DNA of 64,000 bases from Flagellimonas olearia (GTDB lineage: Bacteria > Bacteroidota > Bacteroidia > Flavobacteriales > Flavobacteriaceae): assembly GCF_009184425.1 (NCBI RefSeq), contig NZ_WELG01000002.1, positions 1,302,001-1,366,000 on the forward strand. The letters run 5' to 3'. A program made the position numbers and the translations under genes. The notes below the pieces were generated by a model. The model had not been told where the DNA came from, did no database searches, and worked only from the letters and a program-made list of their open reading frames with translations. The first letter of the stretch is position 1, and the number at the start of each line of letters is the position of its first letter. Positions 56,501 to 63,924 of this stretch are shown here, piece after piece.

Positions 56501-57664
56501 GAGTTCAATACCCAGTTTATGCAGAACTCCACCAAACAATTGAACATTACTGCAACGGCCCAGCCTACCCAAGACTTGACCATAGACATTACGGCCGATA
56601 GACAGATATCCAATAGCTATCAGGAAACCTTTAAGGTGAACGACCTTGGTGGAGGACAGTTTGAATATGAGACCTTGTTGGGTAACAATTATGGAAATTT
56701 CAGTATTTCCACCATAATGATCGGTACCATATTCAACAAGAGCGATGAGTTTGATTCGGAAACTTTTGAGCAGTTCAAACAGAATAGGATCACCGTAGCC
56801 AATAGATTGATTTCCGATCGTGGGGAAAATCCAGGTACTTTGGATGATGATGGATTCCCGGAACGTTATGGGAAGACCCAGCAAGAAGTTTTGCTTCCCG
56901 CTTTCTTTGCGGCCTATACCGGTCAGGACGTGAACCGTGTAAATTTGGATGCATTCCGTCAGATTCCTATCCCCAACTGGAACCTCAAGTATACCGGATT
57001 GATGAAAAACCGTTGGTTTCGAAAGAAGTTCAAACGTTTCTCTTTGAGCCATGGATACCGTGCGGCCTATAGTATCAACTCCTTCCAGACCAATTTGGCA
57101 AGGGAGCAATTGATCAAGGATGGCCTGCCTGCCATAAATGTGGAGAATGATGATGCGCTTCCCGAGAACATTATCAATAATGTGGTGTTGACGGACCAGT
57201 TCAACCCCCTGATGCGCATGGATTTTGAAATGCAGAATTCCTTTAGCTTTTTGGCCGAGGTGAGAACGGACAGGACCTTATCCTTGAGTTTTGACAATAA
57301 CTTGATGACCGAGATCAATGGAAAGGAATATACCCTTGGATTGGGTTACCGATTCAAGGATGTAAAAATGGTGACCAACATTGGTGGGGAAAAAACCCGA
57401 CTCAAGGGCGACCTTAATTTAAAATTCGATCTTACCCTTAGGGATAATATTACCATCATCAGAAATTTGGATATTGACAATAACCAGATCACTTCAGGCC
57501 AAAATTTGATGTCCATTAAGTTTACTGCCGATTACGCCTTGAGCAAGAATTTCAATGCGCTGTTCTTTTACGATCATTCCTTCTCAAAGTTTGCCGTGTC
57601 AACAGCTTTTCCACAGACTACGATCAATACCGGGTTTACCTTGCGCTACAACTTCGGAAACTAG
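50522..57664 (+). CDS. sprA: Type IX secretion outer-membrane translocon SprA (Sov)
   Basis: 2380 residues. The start is TTG, five bases after the ruvA stop; there is no earlier in-frame ATG, and the first later ATG cuts off the signal peptide (FKYIFVFICFLAVTSMMGQ). SprA is the giant 36-strand barrel through which T9SS cargo crosses the outer membrane, also needed for gliding. Recognisable parts include VLWQKNDNPALSPRNRTNLS near the N-terminus, TTYLDDFEGAQALIDIRSSL near 860, and the final strand TTINTGFTLRYNFGN. Its order after ruvA and before gcvH is common in Flavobacteriaceae. The presence of T9SS raises the question of how the lectin protein at 11915 is secreted. Confidence 0.97.
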   Translation: MKRGAKPILKPASFKYIFVFICFLAVTSMMGQEETNEQVQDSVQTGVELGRLILENPDSIIAKYTYDPQTDRYIYTESIGDFNINYPVILTPDQYYELVRKEQMRSYFKQKIDAFTGKKEGSEEARKNLLPNFYVNSNFFESIFGGNTIEVIPQGSVAMDLGVLWQKNDNPALSPRNRTNLSFDFDQRISLSLLGKVGERLQVTANYDTEAVFDFQNLVKLEYTPTEDDILRKIEIGNVNMPLNSSLITGAQSLFGVKTQLQFGKTTVTAVFSEQRSQNNTVVAQGGGTLNEFSLTALDYDEDKHFFLAQYFRDNYDRALQDYPFIRSQVQITRLEVWVTNRNQQTLNVRNVVALQDLGEALEDKTRIGINNGDPAGFFNPSAIVTGYPQNAANAFDPAQIGTGALTQSIRDIATVEAGFNVPGYQVNQGFDYAILENARKLEQGRDYQFNSQLGYISLNQRLSNDEVLGVAFQYTINGQVYQVGEFANGGVDATTVSGGVNPIVENNTLILKLLKSNITNVEDPIWDLMMKNIYATGAFQLDEEDFKLNILYSDPTPRNYITPVDPNAGWPNGLEDRILINVFNLDRLNVYNDIQPGGDGFFDYVPGITVDPQSGRIIFTKVEPFGEYLFEELGGGTYDIENDQGYNANQRRYVFRNMYAKTKAASLQDAEKNRFQIKGRYKSQGNNGIPIGAFNVPRGSVRVTAGGRQLQEGIDYTVNYQAGTVQILDPSLAASNTPINISVENNAVFGQQTRRFAGVNVEHQFNEKFVLGGTLLNLNERPLTQKSNYGVEPVNNTIFGLNGNFSTEIPFLTRLANKLPNIDTDVPSNLSLRGEVAFLKPNSPKNADFQGETTTYLDDFEGAQALIDIRSSLGWTLASPPVEFVQDRTDIDVGYERAKMAWYTIDPIFYTNQRPSGLSDNDISLNSTRRVFIDEVFTETDIAQGQTQVQSTLDIVYYPNQKGPYNANPSFETEGPQDKWAGIMRPLSSTNFEQSNVEFVQFWVLDPYVDGQTDNSNAGELVLNLGNISEDILRDGRKQYENGLPASTNNEVPRPTMWGQVPSTQSLVYAFDADEANRTSQDVGLDGLSDAEEQAIYNGPAEDPALDNYQYYLNREGNILERYLDFNNTQGNSPVAVTNTNRGSTTLPDVEDIDRDLTMNTVNSYYEYRIQIKPNTTINDQYVTDIREGQTPTLPNGTQLNRRWIQYKIPLSDFTDAVGGITDFRSISFMRMYLTGFSDDVVMRFATLDLVRGDWRTYTRSLQAEGVDNDPSDDGTVTDVNTVNIEENFGRQPIPYVLPPGVVREQLNNNNTIIRQNEQSLSFVVENLEPEDSRGVFKNVNVDVRQYERIKMFMHAEKIMNGDYSDSDTPLVGFLRIGTDFSENYYQVELPLQFTPFNVTSAEEIWPDVNQIDIALNDLNKVKSKGIAEQTLNETNYYEIVDGEAIPVDEFAPRTLGTVRIGIRGNPSLGSIRGMMVGIKNIDDLPARGEVWFNELRLVGLDNKGGWAAIVAMDANMADFANVSVTGSKSTSGFGSIDQMPNERSREDAVSYDMVTNVNAGQLLPKKWNLQVPFNYGVSETLITPEFDPVYDDLKLDDRIAAAATQEDAETIQEQAEDYTKRTSFNLIGVRKNRGEDAKENFFDVENFTFNYSYNETSHRDFEIADLKDQNVNTGFVYNHNFKPAPVAPFAKKDSLLTGRYWKWLKDLNLNVLPTSMSVNANINRAFNQQRFRDVLEPGVDALQLPLLQQRNYLFNWQYALNYSISKSLRLNLTASNNNIVRNYFNVDDDTDSGINQALDLWDGFFDIGEPNRHAQQMQLNYELPFSKFPFLDFINAQYTYTSNFDWQRGGDALNEVAGQDINTVQNASTHNITGNLTMQRFYDFLGLKKRSGKVTAAQAPVRRDKAGNPATDSENNAPKKTGKGFNTLVDIVTMVKRVNINYTENRGKMLPGYTQSIGFIGTARPSIGFVFGSQADVRYEAARKGWLTTFPEFNTQFMQNSTKQLNITATAQPTQDLTIDITADRQISNSYQETFKVNDLGGGQFEYETLLGNNYGNFSISTIMIGTIFNKSDEFDSETFEQFKQNRITVANRLISDRGENPGTLDDDGFPERYGKTQQEVLLPAFFAAYTGQDVNRVNLDAFRQIPIPNWNLKYTGLMKNRWFRKKFKRFSLSHGYRAAYSINSFQTNLAREQLIKDGLPAINVENDDALPENIINNVVLTDQFNPLMRMDFEMQNSFSFLAEVRTDRTLSLSFDNNLMTEINGKEYTLGLGYRFKDVKMVTNIGGEKTRLKGDLNLKFDLTLRDNITIIRNLDIDNNQITSGQNLMSIKFTADYALSKNFNALFFYDHSFSKFAVSTAFPQTTINTGFTLRYNFGN

Positions 57665-57708
57665 GTTTTGGAAGGATTGGGGATTGTTGAATTTTGTTTG
57701 GTGGATTT

Positions 57709-57740
57709 TTTGAAAACCTATCCACAATCCGTTACATTTG
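57709..57740 (+). promoter_or_regulatory. Promoter of gcvH
   Basis: TTTG at 57709-57712 and TACATTTG at 57733-57740, separated by 20 bases, match the Bacteroidota pattern. The leader before the ATG at 57770 is about 23 bases. Confidence 0.7.
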
Positions 57741-57769
57741 TCCATCGACTAATTCAAACGTAAACGCAA

Positions 57770-58150
57770 ATGGACATACCTTCTGAACTAAAGTACACCA
57801 AGGACCATGAATGGGTCAAAATAGATGGCGATATCGCCACGGTTGGAATCACGGATTTTGCCCAAAGTGAGTTGGGGGATATTGTATATGTAGAGGTGGA
57901 GACACTGGATGAAACCTTGGATAAAGAAGAGGTTTTTGGTTCTGTTGAAGCCGTAAAGACGGTATCCGATCTGTTCTTGCCCCTAAGTGGTGAGATCATT
58001 GAGTTCAATGAAGCCTTGGAAGATGAGCCAGAAAAGGTCAATACCGATCCTTACGGGGAAGGCTGGATGATCAAAATTAAAATGAGCGATGCCTCTGAGG
58101 TTGATGGTCTAATGGGTGCTGATGATTACAAGGCATTGATAGGTGCTTAG
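57770..58150 (+). CDS. gcvH: Glycine cleavage system H protein
   Basis: 126 residues, the usual length. It carries the lipoyl domain with Lys63 in [13 protein letters not shown] as the lipoylation site; the N-terminus [14 protein letters not shown] and the C-terminus [12 protein letters not shown] are typical. It shuttles the aminomethyl intermediate between the P, T and L proteins, which are not in this window. Its end overlaps the next gene by 8 bases. Confidence 0.97.
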   Translation: MDIPSELKYTKDHEWVKIDGDIATVGITDFAQSELGDIVYVEVETLDETLDKEEVFGSVEAVKTVSDLFLPLSGEIIEFNEALEDEPEKVNTDPYGEGWMIKIKMSDASEVDGLMGADDYKALIGA

Positions 58151-58550
58151 AAAATACGGATATACCTTATTATTTATAGGCTGGGTGCTGTTCATAACGG
58201 CACTCAGCTTATTTTCTTTTTCAGAAATGGATTTGGATGAAGGGGGATGGAACATTCCCTATGCCGACAAGATTACCCATTTTGTCTTTTATCTTGTTTT
58301 TGGAATGCTGGGGTGTCTTTTTGTGAGGGAAAGAACAAAGGGACAAATGGAGTTGGTAAAGGCAAGTAGGCTTATTTTTCTTGTAGCGGTGGCCTATGGC
58401 ATAGGTATTGAGGTATTACAATATACCTTGACTACCGATCGTATGGCCGAATTTGGCGATGTTTTGGCCAATACTTTTGGAGCATTTGTAGGAATAAGCC
58501 TAGTTAGGTGGTCTTTTTCTAAGGAAAGGCCGTTAAAATGGAAATTTTAA
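58143..58550 (+). CDS. VanZ-like family membrane protein
   Basis: 135 residues with a GTG start inside the end of gcvH. Four hydrophobic segments; the phrase [20 protein letters not shown] and the later [15 protein letters not shown] are typical of VanZ-like proteins. Function unknown. The position between gcvH and tonB is seen in many Flavobacteriia. Confidence 0.85.
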   Translation: MLRKYGYTLLFIGWVLFITALSLFSFSEMDLDEGGWNIPYADKITHFVFYLVFGMLGCLFVRERTKGQMELVKASRLIFLVAVAYGIGIEVLQYTLTTDRMAEFGDVLANTFGAFVGISLVRWSFSKERPLKWKF

Positions 58551-58602
58551 TTGTTTATTTAACCAATTAATAATTAAATTAGCAAACACTAAAATCAAAG
58601 AG

Positions 58603-59307
58603 ATGGAACTAAAAAAGAATCCAAAAGCGGACGTAGGAAGAAACAGCTCACTCTATTTTGTGGTAGGGTTGGCCGCTGTTTTGGGGTTGGTTTATGGAGC
58701 CATGGAGTGGAAAAAATATGACAAGGTCAATGATTACGACATTTCAATGAATGTTGAGGATCAGTTGGACGAAGAAGTGCCAATGACCGAGCAAATCAAG
58801 ACTCCACCACCACCACCGCCACCTGCTGCGCCAGAGGTAATTGAAGTTGTTGAAGATGAGGAAGAAGTGGAAGAGACCGTTATCGAGTCCACTGAAACCA
58901 GTCAGGAAGAAGAAGTTGTAGAAATTGAAGAAGTTGAGGTTGAAGAGGTTGAAGAAGATATTTCGGTTCCATTTGCCGTGATTGAAGATGTGCCCGTTTT
59001 CCCAGGTTGTGAAAGCGCCAGCGATAAAAAAGCTTGTTTCCAGGAAAAAATGCAGGCTCACATCCGTAAGAACTTCCGTTACCCAGAAATTGCCCAAGAA
59101 ATGGGAGTTCAAGGTAGGGTTAACGTTATTTTCGTAATCCAAAAAGATGGAAGTATCGGTAACATCAGAATGCGTGGACCTGACAAAAACTTGGAGGCTG
59201 AGGCATTGAGAATCATTGAGAAATTGCCTAAAATGACCCCCGGAAAACAAAGAGGTAGAGCGGTAAAAGTTCCTTTTAGTATTCCAATTACGTTCAAATT
59301 GCAGTAA
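58603..59307 (+). CDS. tonB: Energy transducer TonB
   Basis: 234 residues. A single N-terminal helix (SLYFVVGLAAVLGLVYGAME) anchors it. A short proline run (PPPPPPPAAP) is followed by an unusually acidic stretch (glutamate/valine-rich, about 85-125) where most TonBs have a proline/lysine spacer. The C-terminal TonB domain contains YPEIAQEMGVQGRVNVIFVI and ends PFSIPITFKLQ. It transmits proton-motive energy to outer-membrane receptors. A terminator follows. Confidence 0.92.
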   Translation: MELKKNPKADVGRNSSLYFVVGLAAVLGLVYGAMEWKKYDKVNDYDISMNVEDQLDEEVPMTEQIKTPPPPPPPAAPEVIEVVEDEEEVEETVIESTETSQEEEVVEIEEVEVEEVEEDISVPFAVIEDVPVFPGCESASDKKACFQEKMQAHIRKNFRYPEIAQEMGVQGRVNVIFVIQKDGSIGNIRMRGPDKNLEAEALRIIEKLPKMTPGKQRGRAVKVPFSIPITFKLQ

Positions 59308-59340
59308 AAAGCATATATATCCCTGCTGAGGCGGGGGTGG

Positions 59341-59377
59341 AAAAAGCCCTGATGGTAAAACCTCAGGGCTTTTTTTG
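59341..59377 (+). terminator. Intrinsic terminator after tonB
   Basis: AAAAAGCCCTGA at 59341-59352 pairs with TCAGGGCTTTTT at 59363-59374 around a ten-base loop, followed by more Ts. Lies 33 bases after the tonB stop. Confidence 0.9.
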
Positions 59378-59451
59378 TTTCAAAAATGTAGTAGGGTGGC
59401 TTTTATGTGATGTATTAACATTTCCAAAACAGTATAAAGACCATCAATAGG

Positions 59452-59482
59452 TTGGAAAAGAAGCCTCTCAGCACTATCTTTG
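59452..59482 (+). promoter_or_regulatory. Promoter of the haem O synthase/oxidase subunit III cluster
   Basis: TTG at 59452-59454 and TATCTTTG at 59475-59482, spaced by 20 bases. The ATG at 59502 follows after 19 bases, leaving a leader of about 13 bases. Confidence 0.7.
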
Positions 59483-59501
59483 CCAGCCAATAAATTTGTG
59501 G

Positions 59502-60401
59502 ATGAAGTCTGCTGTAGGTTCCGTAAAAAACACATCGCTGTCCGTAATTCTTTCTGATTTCAAGGAGATTACCAAGGCCAAGCTGGCGGTCAGTGTGGTT
59601 TTTTCTTCCATTGCGGGATATTTTTTAGGGGCCTACGAGGTAAGCTTGGTTTCCCTATTGTTGCTCACTTTTGGTGGATACTGTATGGTTGGGGCCTCCA
59701 ATGCCTACAATCAAATTATAGAAAAGGATTTGGATGCGTTGATGAACCGAACTAAAAATCGTCCAATTCCTTCGGGTCGGATATCGGTTAAAACTGCTTT
59801 GGCCGTTGCCATTACATTAACGGTTCTGGGCGTTTTGGCCTTGTTTGCGTTAAGTCCAAAAACGGCCATGTTCGGGGCCATTTCAATTTTTTTGTACACC
59901 AGTGTTTATACCCCATTGAAGACCAAGACCCCTTTGTCTGTTTTTGTTGGGGCCTTTCCGGGAGCCATTCCCTTTATGTTGGGATGGGTGGCGGCCACAG
60001 ATGATTTTGGCATTGAGCCGGGAACACTGTTTATGATACAATTTTTTTGGCAATTTCCCCATTTTTGGGCCTTGGGTTGGATGTTGGATGAAGATTATAA
60101 AAAGGCAGGATTTAAAATGTTGCCCACTGGGAAAAGGGATAAGGGGACAGCCCTACAAATAATACTGTATACAATCTGGATGATGGTCATTTCCATTGTG
60201 CCTGTTTTTGGGTTTACGGGAAGGTTGACGCTTTCTGTAACTGGAGCCGTATTGGTATTTGTATTTGGATTGGTCATGCTCTTTTTTGCCTTGAGATTGT
60301 ATGAAAAACGCGACAATGCAACAGCAAGAAAACTGATGTTGGCCAGTGTCACCTATATATCGTTGATTCAAATCGTATATGTTGCAGATAAATTTATTTA
60401 G
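59502..60401 (+). CDS. ctaB: Protoheme IX farnesyltransferase (haem O synthase)
   Basis: 299 residues from the ATG at 59502. A UbiA-type prenyltransferase with the aspartate-rich motif NAYNQIIEKDLDALMNRTKN and the later LDEDYKKAGFKMLP, and about eight or nine transmembrane helices. It adds a farnesyl group to haem b to give haem O, needed for the A-type oxidase encoded by coxBA. The oxidase subunit III gene follows after six bases. Confidence 0.95.
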   Translation: MKSAVGSVKNTSLSVILSDFKEITKAKLAVSVVFSSIAGYFLGAYEVSLVSLLLLTFGGYCMVGASNAYNQIIEKDLDALMNRTKNRPIPSGRISVKTALAVAITLTVLGVLALFALSPKTAMFGAISIFLYTSVYTPLKTKTPLSVFVGAFPGAIPFMLGWVAATDDFGIEPGTLFMIQFFWQFPHFWALGWMLDEDYKKAGFKMLPTGKRDKGTALQIILYTIWMMVISIVPVFGFTGRLTLSVTGAVLVFVFGLVMLFFALRLYEKRDNATARKLMLASVTYISLIQIVYVADKFI

Positions 60402-60407
60402 AAAAGG

Positions 60408-60989
60408 ATGGATTTAACCCAAGGAACAGCAGTGGAGAAAAACCGGAGGGCAAAGAAAATGATGCTCTGGTTTGGAATAGTAAGTTTGATTATGGGATTT
60501 GCTGGTTGGACCAGTGCCTATATTGTCAGTAGCAAAAGGGATGATTGGATCAGTGATTTGGAACTCCCGCAGGCATTTTTTATCAGCACTGCCATTATAA
60601 TTTTAAGTAGTATCACCTATTTCATTGCCCAGAAAGCAGTTGAAAAGAACAACCAGAAGTTGGGAACTATTTTGTTGTTCGTAACCTTGTTCTTTGGCAT
60701 TTCATTTATCGTATTGCAGTTCATGGGATTTTCCCAAATGTTGGAGCACGGGTATTATTTTACCGGTCCTACAAGCAGCATTAAAATGTCCTATGTGTTT
60801 TTGATCGCGGCAGTGCATATTGTGCATGTTGTGGCAGGTCTTATCTCCTTGTTGGTGGTGTTGGTGCAGCAATTGCGAGGGAAATACAGTCCCGAAAATA
60901 TGTTGGGTCTGGAATTGGGTGCCACGTTCTGGCATTTCTTGGATTTTCTATGGGTGTATTTAATACTATTTATGTATTTCGTGAAATAA
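60408..60989 (+). CDS. Cytochrome c oxidase subunit III, short form
   Basis: 193 residues, five predicted transmembrane helices. It contains GFAGWTSAYIVS, FMGFSQMLEHGYYF, HIVHVVAGLISLLVV and the closing ATFWHFLDFLWVYLILFMYF, all typical of subunit III. It lacks the first two helices of seven-helix forms. A second, longer subunit III gene follows after 92 bases, so the oxidase may contain both or use them as alternatives. Confidence 0.92.
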   Translation: MDLTQGTAVEKNRRAKKMMLWFGIVSLIMGFAGWTSAYIVSSKRDDWISDLELPQAFFISTAIIILSSITYFIAQKAVEKNNQKLGTILLFVTLFFGISFIVLQFMGFSQMLEHGYYFTGPTSSIKMSYVFLIAAVHIVHVVAGLISLLVVLVQQLRGKYSPENMLGLELGATFWHFLDFLWVYLILFMYFVK

Positions 60990-61045
60990 ATTCTGAATAG
61001 AGCAGTTTTCATTCAACTTTATCTTTTTGAATACACCAAAAGGTG

Positions 61046-61053
61046 TAAATTTG
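61046..61053 (+). promoter_or_regulatory. Putative internal -7 promoter box before the long subunit III gene
   Basis: TAAATTTG is a perfect TAnnTTTG match 28 bases before the ATG at 61082. A TTTG at 61026-61029 is only 16 bases away, shorter than usual. This could let the long subunit III and subunit IV be expressed apart from ctaB. Confidence 0.4.
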
Positions 61054-61081
61054 TGAAAGTTTTAATAAACCGACTTTTTTT

Positions 61082-62056
61082 ATGGATGCAACGGTGACTA
61101 CCGGTACGGAAGAAAGTGTTTGGGGAGGCGGAAATCGTCCCTTGGGTGCTAGCTACGGAAAAATGATGATGTGGTTTTTTATTGTCTCTGATGCCTTGAC
61201 CTTTTCCGGGTTCTTGGTGTCTTATGGCTTTTCTAGGTTCAAGTTCATTGAAACTTGGCCCATTGCCGATGAGGTGTTTACCCACGTTCCCTTTTTCCAT
61301 GGAAACTATCCCATGTACTACGTGGCCTTTATGACCTTTATTTTGATCATGTCCTCTGTGACCATGGTACTTGCCGTGGATGCCGGGCACAAAATGATGC
61401 AGAAAAAAGTAATTCTCTATATGTTCCTTACCATTATAGGAGGGGCCATCTTCGTTGGTTCACAGGCTTGGGAATGGGCAACCTTTATAAAGGGAGACCA
61501 TGGGGCATTGGAAACCAAAGGAGGTAGAATATTGCAATTTGTCAATGCGGAGACTGGACAACGGGCTTCATTGGCCGATTTCTCCAAGGCCTTGCCCGAG
61601 GAAAGGGTAAAGCATGAAAGCAGCAAAGGTATTTGGTTTGAAAAGGAAGGCAGTCAAACCTCATTCTCCTTGAATGAAGTGGTGGAAGGCTTTAAGGCTA
61701 CCCCGAATATCCTTATCCGTACGGAGACCATTACCGAAGAAGGACATAAGACCGTATTGAATCGGGAGGAATCCTTGGCAAAATTAAAAGATGCCGTTTT
61801 AGTAGTGGAAGGAGCCAATCTTATCCATAATGAATATGGAAGCAGGCTTTTTGCCGATTTCTTCTTCTTTATAACAGGGTTCCACGGATTCCACGTATTT
61901 TCAGGTGTGGTCATCAACGTGATCATCTTCTTTAATGTCATCTTGGGAACTTACGAGCGTAGAGGCCATTATGAAATGGTGGAGAAGGTTGGATTGTACT
62001 GGCACTTTGTAGATTTGGTGTGGGTATTCGTATTTACATTCTTTTATTTGGTTTAA
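61082..62056 (+). CDS. Cytochrome c oxidase subunit III, long form with soluble insertion
   Basis: 324 residues. The membrane part resembles the short subunit III (SDALTFSGFLVSYGFSRF, GSQAWEWATFI, GFHGFHVFSGVVINVIIFF, YWHFVDLVWVFVFTFFYL). Between the WEWATFI helix and the FFFFITGFHGFH helix there is an insertion of about 120 hydrophilic residues (about 138-255), absent from the short form. The insertion should lie on one side of the membrane next to the oxidase. Such long forms occur in Flavobacteriia; the role of the insertion is unknown to me. Confidence 0.92.
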   Translation: MDATVTTGTEESVWGGGNRPLGASYGKMMMWFFIVSDALTFSGFLVSYGFSRFKFIETWPIADEVFTHVPFFHGNYPMYYVAFMTFILIMSSVTMVLAVDAGHKMMQKKVILYMFLTIIGGAIFVGSQAWEWATFIKGDHGALETKGGRILQFVNAETGQRASLADFSKALPEERVKHESSKGIWFEKEGSQTSFSLNEVVEGFKATPNILIRTETITEEGHKTVLNREESLAKLKDAVLVVEGANLIHNEYGSRLFADFFFFITGFHGFHVFSGVVINVIIFFNVILGTYERRGHYEMVEKVGLYWHFVDLVWVFVFTFFYLV

Positions 62057-62112
62057 AATTGGATTTCGATTCCGGATACATCGGGAATCATAAGCATATA
62101 GTATAAAATAGC

Positions 62113-62496
62113 ATGGCACACGATCATAAACTTGAGATCTTTAGAGGAACATTGAAGTTCAAATCCAACGTCCAAAAAATTTGGGGCGTTCTTATCTTCC
62201 TTTCCCTAGTAACGGCAGTGGAAGTTGCCTTGGGTATCACCAAGCCAAGAGTATTGACCCATAACTTCTTTTTGGGCATGAAGTTGCTCAACTGGATATT
62301 CATTATCCTGACCTTGGTAAAGGCGTATTACATTGCATGGGATTTTATGCACTTGCGTGATGAAAAGAAAGCCTTGAGAAGATCCATTGTATGGACCCCA
62401 ATATTTTTGGTCTGTTATTTGATCTTCATTCTCCTTTTTGAGGCGGATTACATCTATAACGTGTACAAGGATGGTTTCTTAGCCTGGAATTTCTAA
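62113..62496 (+). CDS. Cytochrome c oxidase subunit IV-like protein
   Basis: 127 residues with three transmembrane helices (about 22-42, 57-77, 92-112). It contains YYIAWDFMHLRDEKKALRRS, the usual subunit IV/CyoD-type phrase. It follows the long subunit III gene after 56 bases and is closed by a terminator. Confidence 0.9.
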   Translation: MAHDHKLEIFRGTLKFKSNVQKIWGVLIFLSLVTAVEVALGITKPRVLTHNFFLGMKLLNWIFIILTLVKAYYIAWDFMHLRDEKKALRRSIVWTPIFLVCYLIFILLFEADYIYNVYKDGFLAWNF

Positions 62497-62516
62497 AAGA
62501 AAGTATTAACAAGATT

Positions 62517-62545
62517 AAAAGACGGTTTTTCAACCGTCTTTTTTA
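62517..62545 (+). terminator. Intrinsic terminator after subunit IV
   Basis: AAAAGACGGTT and AACCGTCTTTT pair around TTTC, followed by Ts. The end of the T run overlaps the -7 box of the next gene, a tight terminator-promoter junction. Confidence 0.85.
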
Positions 62546-62551
62546 TTTTTG
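62544..62551 (+). promoter_or_regulatory. Putative -7 promoter box of the SCO-like/SCO1 unit
   Basis: TATTTTTG, a perfect match, directly after the terminator stem and 16 bases before the ATG at 62568. It supports this ATG over the TTG at 62559. No clear -33 element: that region is occupied by the terminator stem. Confidence 0.4.
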
Positions 62552-62567
62552 TAAGGTTTTGTTCCCT

Positions 62568-63200
62568 ATGAAAAAGACGTTTGTTTTAGTGGTTTTGTTT
62601 GTACTCCCTTTGGTGGCGTATTTATTTTTTGCATCTGGGGTGAACAACTTCGGAAAACTTCCGGTTTTAACGGAGAATATTCCTGATATTTCCCAATTGG
62701 ACCATGCATTGAGCCTGGATGGAAAGATTACCATTCTGGGTTTTATGGGGAGCGACATTCAGCAGAAAAAGGGAAATGCCTTTAACCTCAATCAGAAAAT
62801 CTACAAACGGTTCGGGGATTTCAATGACTTTCAGATGGTCATGGTGGTGGAGGAAGGACATCAAGAAGATGCCGAACTTCTTAAAAAGGAATTAGGGGAA
62901 CTTTCCAATGCCGACAAATGGCACTTTGCCTTTGGGAATGGGGATGAGATCAAAACGTTTTTTGCCCAACTGAAGACCGATGTGAACTTGGATGATGACC
63001 TATCCACTCCCTATGTTTTTATCGTTGATAAAGACCGTAACCTCAGAGGAAGGAAGGATGATGAGGATGATGGGGTAAAATACGGCTTTAACACCACCTC
63101 AGTGGCGGAGCTCAACAACAAGATGGAAGATGATGTCAAGATTATCTTGGCCGAATATAGATTAGCGTTAAAGAACAACGATGCCAACAGGAGCAAATAG
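62568..63200 (+). CDS. SCO-like thioredoxin-fold protein without cysteines
   Basis: 210 residues from the ATG at 62568. One N-terminal helix (FVLVVLFVLPLVAYLFFA) anchors it. The rest follows the SCO/thioredoxin layout: KITILGFMGSDIQQKKGNAF at the place of the copper loop, then DFQMVMVVEEG, and STPYVFIVDKDRNLRGRKDD, which parallels SGMFALVDKNGYIRSRQDE of SCO1 next door. It contains no cysteine at all, so it cannot bind copper as SCO does. It overlaps SCO1 by 20 bases. Probably an oxidase assembly helper; the exact role is inferred from context. Confidence 0.75.
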   Translation: MKKTFVLVVLFVLPLVAYLFFASGVNNFGKLPVLTENIPDISQLDHALSLDGKITILGFMGSDIQQKKGNAFNLNQKIYKRFGDFNDFQMVMVVEEGHQEDAELLKKELGELSNADKWHFAFGNGDEIKTFFAQLKTDVNLDDDLSTPYVFIVDKDRNLRGRKDDEDDGVKYGFNTTSVAELNNKMEDDVKIILAEYRLALKNNDANRSK

Positions 63201-63924
63201 TAAAAAGAAGTACACCTACGTCTGGGTGTCCGCGGTTATTCTGGTTTTTGGGATTTTTGCGGTGTATGAGATCACAAAGAGACTTAAGGAGGGAACCGTG
63301 GTGGAGAACGACCGGATGAACATGGGATTCCAGCAAAAACAGGTAGGTTTTATATTGAATAATGGGAAGAAACGAAAAGTACCCGCTTTTTCCTTTTTGG
63401 ACCAAGATAGTGTGCTGGTTACGGATAAGGACTATTTGGGTAAGGTCTATGTGGTTGAATTTTTCTTTACCACTTGCCCTACCATATGTCCGGTAATGAC
63501 TAAAAATTTGGTCTCATTGCAAAACACCTTTCAAAATGATGAAGGTTTTGGAGTGGCTTCTTTTACCATCAACCCAAGGTACGATACACCATCCGTGCTA
63601 AAGAACTATGCGAAGAAGTATAATATCGTGGACAAGGATTGGCATTTACTGACCGGTGATAGGGATGAAATTTACAATTTGGCCCAAGAAGGATTCTATA
63701 TTGTGGCCAATGAAGTGGAGGATGCCCCGGGTGGTTTTGAGCACTCTGGAATGTTCGCATTGGTCGACAAAAATGGGTATATTCGTTCTCGCCAAGATGA
63801 ACACGGAAACCCTTTGATCTATTACAGGGGAACCGTGACCGAGGAACAAGGGGTAAATGCGGAGGGGGAACCCCAGCAGATTACCATATTAAAAGAAGAC
63901 ATTAAAAAATTGTTGGCAGAATGA
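63181..63924 (+). CDS. SCO1/SenC copper chaperone
   Basis: 247 residues. One N-terminal helix (YVWVSAVILVFGIFAVYEI), then a thioredoxin fold with the copper motif TTCPTICPVM (CxxxC) and the third ligand histidine in GFEHSGMFALVD. It delivers copper to the CuA site of subunit II. The start ATG lies within the end of the cysteine-free paralogue. The stop overlaps the next start (ATGA). Confidence 0.95.
   Translation: MPTGANSKKKYTYVWVSAVILVFGIFAVYEITKRLKEGTVVENDRMNMGFQQKQVGFILNNGKKRKVPAFSFLDQDSVLVTDKDYLGKVYVVEFFFTTCPTICPVMTKNLVSLQNTFQNDEGFGVASFTINPRYDTPSVLKNYAKKYNIVDKDWHLLTGDRDEIYNLAQEGFYIVANEVEDAPGGFEHSGMFALVDKNGYIRSRQDEHGNPLIYYRGTVTEEQGVNAEGEPQQITILKEDIKKLLAE

Noticed and set aside
55646-57109. 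487-codon open frame on the minus strand
   Set aside because: It lies wholly inside sprA, has no recognisable protein character and is a by-product of sprA codon usage.
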